From Streptomyces sp. NBC_00576 (GTDB taxonomy: Bacteria > Actinomycetota > Actinomycetes > Streptomycetales > Streptomycetaceae): a DNA stretch of 64,000 bases. Both the position numbers and the translations under genes were made by a program. Location: assembly GCF_036345175.1 (NCBI RefSeq), contig NZ_CP107780.1, forward strand, positions 10,044,001 through 10,108,000. Direction: 5' to 3'. Shown one piece after another: positions 59,963-64,000 of this stretch (positions are counted from its first letter, which is position 1; each line of letters starts with the position of its first letter). The notes under the pieces are model-generated. The model had not been told where the DNA came from. It searched no databases and saw only the letters and a list, made by a program, of their open reading frames with translations.

Positions 59963-61347
59963 GTCCTGTGAGACTGCCCCGCACCGACCGGGAACGGCTG
60001 CTCCTGGTGCTCGCCCTCGCCGTCACGGTCACCGTGTTCACGGCGACGGTGCCCTTGCTGCGCGGCTGGTTCGACCTGCGCGTCTACTACGGAACCGTCG
60101 ACACCTGGGTTCACCACGGCGGCCGGATCTACGACTACCGGGTGCCGGGCACGGCGTACGGCTTCACCTATCCGCCGTTCGCGGCCGTCAGCATGCTCCC
60201 GATGGCACTGCTCGGGCTGCGTGCCGCGATCACCGCCGCGCTGCTCCTCAACCTGGCGGCGCTCGGCGCGGTGGTGTGGATGCTCGCCGGACCCGTGCTG
60301 CGCCGGTACGGCTGGTACGGCTGGGCCTTGACCGGGTGCGCACTGGCGCTGTTCGAACCCGTCCGCGACACCGTCAGCTTCGGCCAGGTGAACCTCGTGC
60401 TGCTGGCCCTTGTCCTCACCGACGCCTGGCTGCTGACGACCGGTCGGGCCCGCTGGGCGGGTATCGGGATCGGGCTCGCCGCCGCCATCAAGCTGACGCC
60501 GGCCCTCTTCATCGGGTTGCTGCTGCTCGCCGGTCGACGGCGGGCCGCCGGGGTCGCGACGGCTGTCGCCGGTGCGGCCACCGCGCTCGCGGCGTGGGTC
60601 GCGCCGGACGCCTCGCGGTTCTACTGGAGCGAGGCGCTGTGGGACACCGGGCGCATCGGGAAGGCGGCGTACGTCTCCAACCAGTCCCTCCAGGGTGTGC
60701 TCGCGCGACTGGCCGCGCCCGGCGAACCGAGCCGTGCCGTGTGGCTGGTGGTGGTTCTGGTCGTTCTCGGTGTCTGGGTGTGGCGGGCTCGTCGGGCCGT
60801 CGCGGTGGGGGACTGGTGGGCCGCGTTCGCCCTCACCGGGCTGACCGCGTGTCTGGTCAGCCCGATCACCTGGGTGCACCATCTCGTCTGGCTGCTCCCG
60901 TCGTTCGCCGTTCTGCTGCGCGGCGGGCACGCGCGCTTGGCGGGTGTTCTGTACGCGGTGCTGTGCACGAGCGTGGTGTGGCTGTGGTTCGACGACGCGT
61001 CCGGCGTCGACGGCTTCGTCGGCGGCAGCGCGTACGTCTGGGTCACGTTCGGGTTGCTGCTGTGGCTGCCGGTGGACGATGCCGGTCAGACCCGCTTCAC
61101 GCCCCCGATCCGCAGCGCCAGCGACACCGCTCCGGCACCGAGCACGGCCGCTCCCACGATCGTCCAGGTCTCGGGCCACCCAGGCCCGCTGTCGGACGTC
61201 ACGGTGGCGGCCACCGGCACCGGCACCCGCACCGGCGCCTCGGGCCCCGCGGGCGATACCGGCCGTGCGGCGACCAGTGAGCCGACGGGATCGACGCGTC
61301 CGGCGGCCTCGAACCCCCAGTCGAGCAGTGAGCGGGCCTCCTCGTAG
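59959..61347 (+). CDS. GT87-type membrane glycosyltransferase
   Basis: A 462-residue protein with about ten helices. RGWFDLRVYYGTVDTW carries the GT87 acidic motif after helix one; GFTYPPFAAV and LAAAIKLTPALFIGLLLL are typical of this polyprenol-phosphosugar-using family. ATG 59959 overlaps the MptB stop as ATGA. The recognisable membrane domain ends near residue 375 (about 61085). The last roughly 85 codons are Pro/Thr/Ser-rich and run antisense through the carboxypeptidase gene, so the tail may be a read-through of a lost stop. Confidence 0.82.
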   Translation: MSPVRLPRTDRERLLLVLALAVTVTVFTATVPLLRGWFDLRVYYGTVDTWVHHGGRIYDYRVPGTAYGFTYPPFAAVSMLPMALLGLRAAITAALLLNLAALGAVVWMLAGPVLRRYGWYGWALTGCALALFEPVRDTVSFGQVNLVLLALVLTDAWLLTTGRARWAGIGIGLAAAIKLTPALFIGLLLLAGRRRAAGVATAVAGAATALAAWVAPDASRFYWSEALWDTGRIGKAAYVSNQSLQGVLARLAAPGEPSRAVWLVVVLVVLGVWVWRARRAVAVGDWWAAFALTGLTACLVSPITWVHHLVWLLPSFAVLLRGGHARLAGVLYAVLCTSVVWLWFDDASGVDGFVGGSAYVWVTFGLLLWLPVDDAGQTRFTPPIRSASDTAPAPSTAAPTIVQVSGHPGPLSDVTVAATGTGTRTGASGPAGDTGRAATSEPTGSTRPAASNPQSSSERASS

Positions 61348-62255
61348 ACGGCGAACCCGTCGCCCTCCTGAGGGTTCATCACCGTGACGACCAGGGTGCG
61401 CCCGCCCCGGCGCGCGGCGGCGACCAGTGTGTTGCCCGCCTTGCTGGTGTAGCCGTTCTTGACGCCGACCACACCCCGGTAGCGCTCGACCCCGTTGGCG
61501 CCGGTCAGCAGGCGGTTGGTGTTCTGGATCTCGTACGGCCGGCCGCCCCCGCCCGGGAACTTCGCCCAGGCCGTGCCGCAGTAGTCGGCGAAGTCCGCGT
61601 TGCGCAGCCCCGCTCGCCCGAACACCGCCAGGTCGTACGCCGAGGACACCTGCCCCGACGTGTCGTAGCCGTCGGGCGAGCGCACATGGGTGTCGCGGGC
61701 GCCCAGGGAACGGGCCTTGGCCTGCATCCGGACCGCGGCGTCGCGCCAGCCCCCGCTCATGGCGGCCAGGACATGCACGGCGTCGTTCCCGGAGTTGAGG
61801 AACACTCCCCGCCACAGGTCCGAGACACGGTACGTGCGCCCAGCGGCGACCCCGACCAGGCTGCTGCCGTCGCCGATGCCCGCCAACTCGGCCTCGGTGA
61901 CCTTGTGCCGCAGGCCCGCGGGCAGCGTGGGCAGCACCGTCAGGGCGAAGAGTGTCTTAAGCGTGCTGGCCGGCGGCAGTTTGCGGTGCGCGTTGTGCGC
62001 GGCGAGTACGTCACCGGTACCGGCGTCGGCGACCACCCATGACAGTGCGGACACGTCCCGGGGGAGGCGGGGTGCGCCGGCGCGGAGCCGGGCGTGGGTG
62101 CCCGAGCGGTACAGCAGCCGCGTGTCCGTCGCCGTCGGGGTGACCGGGTCGGCACGTGTGCGGGCGGACGCCGGGACGGGCGCGAGCGCCAGCACCCCCG
62201 TCACGCACAGCGCACAGCAGGAGGCGGCGATCCGGGAAGAGAATCTGATGGTCAT
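61086..62255 (-). CDS. D-alanyl-D-alanine carboxypeptidase (peptidase S11)
   Basis: A 389-residue exported penicillin-binding protein. It has a signal peptide at residues 1-31, SxxK in LPPASTLKTL, SxN in LNSGNDA, and KNG (usual KTG) in VKNGYTSKAGNT. A C-terminal anchor helix (WTIVGAAVLGAGAVSLAL) follows a Pro/Val-rich stretch. It trims the fifth D-alanine of peptidoglycan. ATG 62255 is the start. Its 3' end overlaps the GT87 gene by 262 bp in opposite direction. Confidence 0.9.
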   Translation of the reverse strand: MTIRFSSRIAASCCALCVTGVLALAPVPASARTRADPVTPTATDTRLLYRSGTHARLRAGAPRLPRDVSALSWVVADAGTGDVLAAHNAHRKLPPASTLKTLFALTVLPTLPAGLRHKVTEAELAGIGDGSSLVGVAAGRTYRVSDLWRGVFLNSGNDAVHVLAAMSGGWRDAAVRMQAKARSLGARDTHVRSPDGYDTSGQVSSAYDLAVFGRAGLRNADFADYCGTAWAKFPGGGGRPYEIQNTNRLLTGANGVERYRGVVGVKNGYTSKAGNTLVAAARRGGRTLVVTVMNPQEGDGFAVYEEARSLLDWGFEAAGRVDPVGSLVAARPVSPAGPEAPVRVPVPVAATVTSDSGPGWPETWTIVGAAVLGAGAVSLALRIGGVKRV

Positions 62256-62360
62256 ACCGCAAACGTAAGAATGCGCGTGCCGAACACCGTGGTGCCGGGG
62301 CCGAGAACCGGGCCCGAACACCCGGATGCCACACGCGAAACCATGTGAGCGTCGGTGACA

Positions 62361-62453
62361 GCGCCCCAAAGGGACGCGGGGCGGTCTCAATATGCGGCTC
62401 GGTGGTGCGGTCGCGGCCGGCCATGGTGGACCCGCAGGCGATGCATCGTGCGT
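62361..62453. repeat. Dispersed intergenic repeat, copy F
   Basis: GCGCCCC-AAAGG-GACGCGGGGCGGTCTC, then AATATGCGGCTCGG, and GGACCCGCAGGC further on. It is a diverged copy of the element at 41106, between the rho paralogue's 3' end and the carboxypeptidase start. Confidence 0.65.
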
Positions 62454-62465
62454 CCAGTGGAGGGC

Positions 62466-63608
62466 TTACGCAGGCAGCGTCGGTTGGATCCGCCGAAGGA
62501 AGGTCGCGTTGTCGGGCGTGTCGCGGAGCCGCTCCAGGAGGGTCTCCAGGCTCGCCTGGCCGTCCCGCGTCTGCAGGGCCCGCCGCAGTCCCTGCACGGT
62601 CGTCAACTCGGCCGGGGACAGCAGGAGTTCCTCGCGACGGGTGCCGGAAGGGTTGATGTCGACGGCCGGGTACACGCGCCGGGACGCCAGCTCGCGGCTC
62701 AGCCGCAGCTCCAGGTTGCCGGTGCCCTTCAGCTCCTCGAAGAAGAAGTCGTCGGCGCGGGAGCCGGTCTCCACCAGGGCCGTGGCGAGGATCGTCAGTG
62801 AGCCGCCCTCCTCGGCCAGGCGTGCGGCGCCGAACAGCCGCTTCGGCCCGAGAATCGCGGCGGCGTCGACCCCGCCGCTGAGGGTGCGGCCACCGGAGGC
62901 GGCCGCGTTGTTGTGGGCCCTGCACAGCCGGGTGAGGGAGTCCAGGAGGATCACGACGTCCTCGCCCGCCTCGACGAGCCGCTTGGCTCGCTCGACGACG
63001 AGTTCGGCGAGCGCGATGTGCTGCTTGGGCGCCTTGTCGAAGGTCGAGGCGTACACCTCGCCGCGCACGGAGCGCCGCATGTCGGTCACCTCCTCGGGCC
63101 GCTCGTCGAGCAGCACCACCATCAGGTGGCACTCGGGGTGGTTGCCGGCGACGGCCGCCGCGACCTGCTGGAGCAGCACCGTCTTGCCGGTCTTGGGCGG
63201 GGCCACGATCAGCCCGCGCTGGCCCTTGCCGACGGGTGCGATCAGGTCGGTGACGCGCCCGGTGAGTCCGGCCGCCGGATGTTCGAGGCGGAGCCGGTCG
63301 CGCGGGTGCAGCGGGGTGAGGTCGCGGAAGTGGCGACGGCCGCGCAGCTCTTCGGGCGTACGGCCGTTGACCAGCCCGACCTCGGTCAGAGCGCGCTGGC
63401 TGCCTTGTGAGCCAGCGACGAGGTCGCCCTTGCGCAGGCTGTAACGCCGGATCAGCGCGGGGGAGACCTGGAGGTCGGTGGGTGTGGGCAGGCAGCTGTC
63501 GGCGGCCCGCAGGTACCCCTTCCCGTTGCCGTCGATGTCGAGGACACCGGTCGCGATCCGGGCCGGGGGCAGTTGTTCTACAGGGGGGTGTTCGAGTGTG
63601 GTGGTCAT
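62466..63608 (-). CDS. Short Rho-type transcription terminator paralogue
   Basis: A 380-residue Rho. The RNA-binding cold-shock-like domain (GVLDIDGNGKGYLRAAD) is followed by a RecA-type motor with Walker A PPKTGKT, Walker B VVILLDSLTRL and the R-loop ELRLSRELASRRVYPAVDINPSGTRREELL. It lacks the long N-terminal insertion that actinomycete housekeeping Rho proteins carry, so it is probably a second copy. ATG 63608 has AAAGGA upstream. The two genes below it on the same strand are unrelated in function. Confidence 0.9.
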   Translation of the reverse strand: MTTTLEHPPVEQLPPARIATGVLDIDGNGKGYLRAADSCLPTPTDLQVSPALIRRYSLRKGDLVAGSQGSQRALTEVGLVNGRTPEELRGRRHFRDLTPLHPRDRLRLEHPAAGLTGRVTDLIAPVGKGQRGLIVAPPKTGKTVLLQQVAAAVAGNHPECHLMVVLLDERPEEVTDMRRSVRGEVYASTFDKAPKQHIALAELVVERAKRLVEAGEDVVILLDSLTRLCRAHNNAAASGGRTLSGGVDAAAILGPKRLFGAARLAEEGGSLTILATALVETGSRADDFFFEELKGTGNLELRLSRELASRRVYPAVDINPSGTRREELLLSPAELTTVQGLRRALQTRDGQASLETLLERLRDTPDNATFLRRIQPTLPA

Positions 63609-63927
63609 GGTCGGACAGTCCTTTCACGGACGGAGACGCATGCCGCATGAGGCACGCGGAGGGAAGAGAAGGAAGAAACAGGGGGGAAGCCGCGAGAGCT
63701 GAGCGCGCCGAGCGCGCTACGGGCGGCGGGAGACAGCAACACCCCGGGTACGGCAGAGCTACGTCGCCGCTGGTGAGGTGGTACTGGAAGAGCTGATGTG
63801 CCGATCGGAAACCGACGGGCGGGTCAGCGAACTGAGGAGGAACTGACACCGGCGCCCGAGAAGGGGCGTACACAAGTGCTGATGGCACCGTAACACATGA
63901 TGTGCGGGTGTGGCTGTGATTTGTGAC
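63609..63927 (-). promoter_or_regulatory. Long 5' leader/promoter region of the Rho paralogue
   Basis: 319 bp without a gene separate the Rho start from the end of the upstream gene. An AT-richer segment at about 63888-63927 (containing TGTGTTACGGT on the minus strand) is the likely promoter, which would give a leader of roughly 270 nt. Rho genes are often autoregulated by attenuation in a long leader. I see no obvious leader peptide or strong hairpin. Confidence 0.35.
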
Positions 63928-64000
63928 TCAGCGGCTCGCGAGGAGTCCGTAGAGGAGCGGGATGCGCGGCTCGGGCAACCGCCACCAGCCCGACGCCGTA
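63928..64000 (-). CDS. C-terminus of an unidentified gene (cut by window edge)
   Basis: Reading back from a TGA at 63928-63930 gives the C-terminal residues WWRLPEPRIPLLYGLLASR, preceded by Thr-Ala-Ser-Gly. The frame stays open to the window end and has good codon usage. I cannot name the family from the last two dozen residues. Confidence 0.5.
   Translation of the reverse strand, partial: TASGWWRLPEPRIPLLYGLLASR

Overview
The window is a stretch of chromosome from a high-GC actinomycete, almost certainly a Streptomyces or close relative. GC content is very high, GTG starts are common, and many genes are translationally coupled through ATGA or GTGA overlaps. Typical families are present: an RsbW-like HATPase, a TerD protein, an Rv1733c-type membrane protein, MptB, and a short Rho paralogue. 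I see no rRNA, tRNA, CRISPR array, prophage, insertion sequence or complete natural-product cluster. It reads as metabolic and regulatory chromosome rich in sugar, sulfur and amino-acid uptake systems.

Left part (1-13.3 kb). A divergent DeoR-type gene is cut by the window edge. It faces a SIS-domain sugar isomerase and class II aldolase operon, followed by a cupin/AraC regulator. Then come an RlmG-like rRNA methyltransferase, AlkB, a ROK regulator, a SHOCT/ABC ATPase/MacB-type exporter operon, an anti-sigma-like HATPase, a small unknown protein, a cysteine desulfhydrase (Cds1 type) and a DeoR repressor.

Middle-left (13.7-30.9 kb). This part holds a large membrane protein with an alpha/beta-hydrolase end, converging with an unusual beta-helix/AAA+ ATPase fusion. 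After that come Rv1733c-like, MOSC, a low-complexity P/Q-rich protein, a double TerD, an HpnB-like glycosyltransferase, a glutamate-racemase homologue, membrane proteins, Lnt, Nudix, a decayed PucR/CdaR regulator (remnant only), a GH29 fucosidase and an SseB-like protein.

Sulfur region (30.9-41.1 kb). Nine closely spaced minus-strand genes look like one operon for organosulfur uptake and oxidation: alpha/beta hydrolase, rhodanese, SsuC, SsuB, SsuA, LLM monooxygenase, a second binding protein, an acyl-CoA-dehydrogenase-like (SfnB/DszC-type) flavoprotein and a GlcD-like FAD oxidase. A divergent LysR gene carries a clear inverted-repeat operator.

Galactan region (41.7-49.8 kb). A LacI regulator and a three-gene sugar ABC importer are transcribed away from a GH42 beta-galactosidase and a secreted GH53 endo-galactanase. 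A LacI operator overlaps the -10 box of the importer promoter. Together these make a complete beta-1,4-galactan utilisation locus, closed by a strong hairpin terminator.

Right part (50.3-64 kb). It holds a fluC-DUF190-fluC fluoride exporter operon, uppP, and a GntR-permease-asparaginase-aspartase-glutaminase group that would turn imported Asn/Gln into Asp/Glu and fumarate. Next are two polyprenol-dependent glycosyltransferases (MptB plus GT87), a D-Ala-D-Ala carboxypeptidase overlapping the GT87 gene antisense, a short second Rho, and the end of an unidentified gene. Copies of one dispersed roughly 70-bp intergenic repeat sit at several gene ends.
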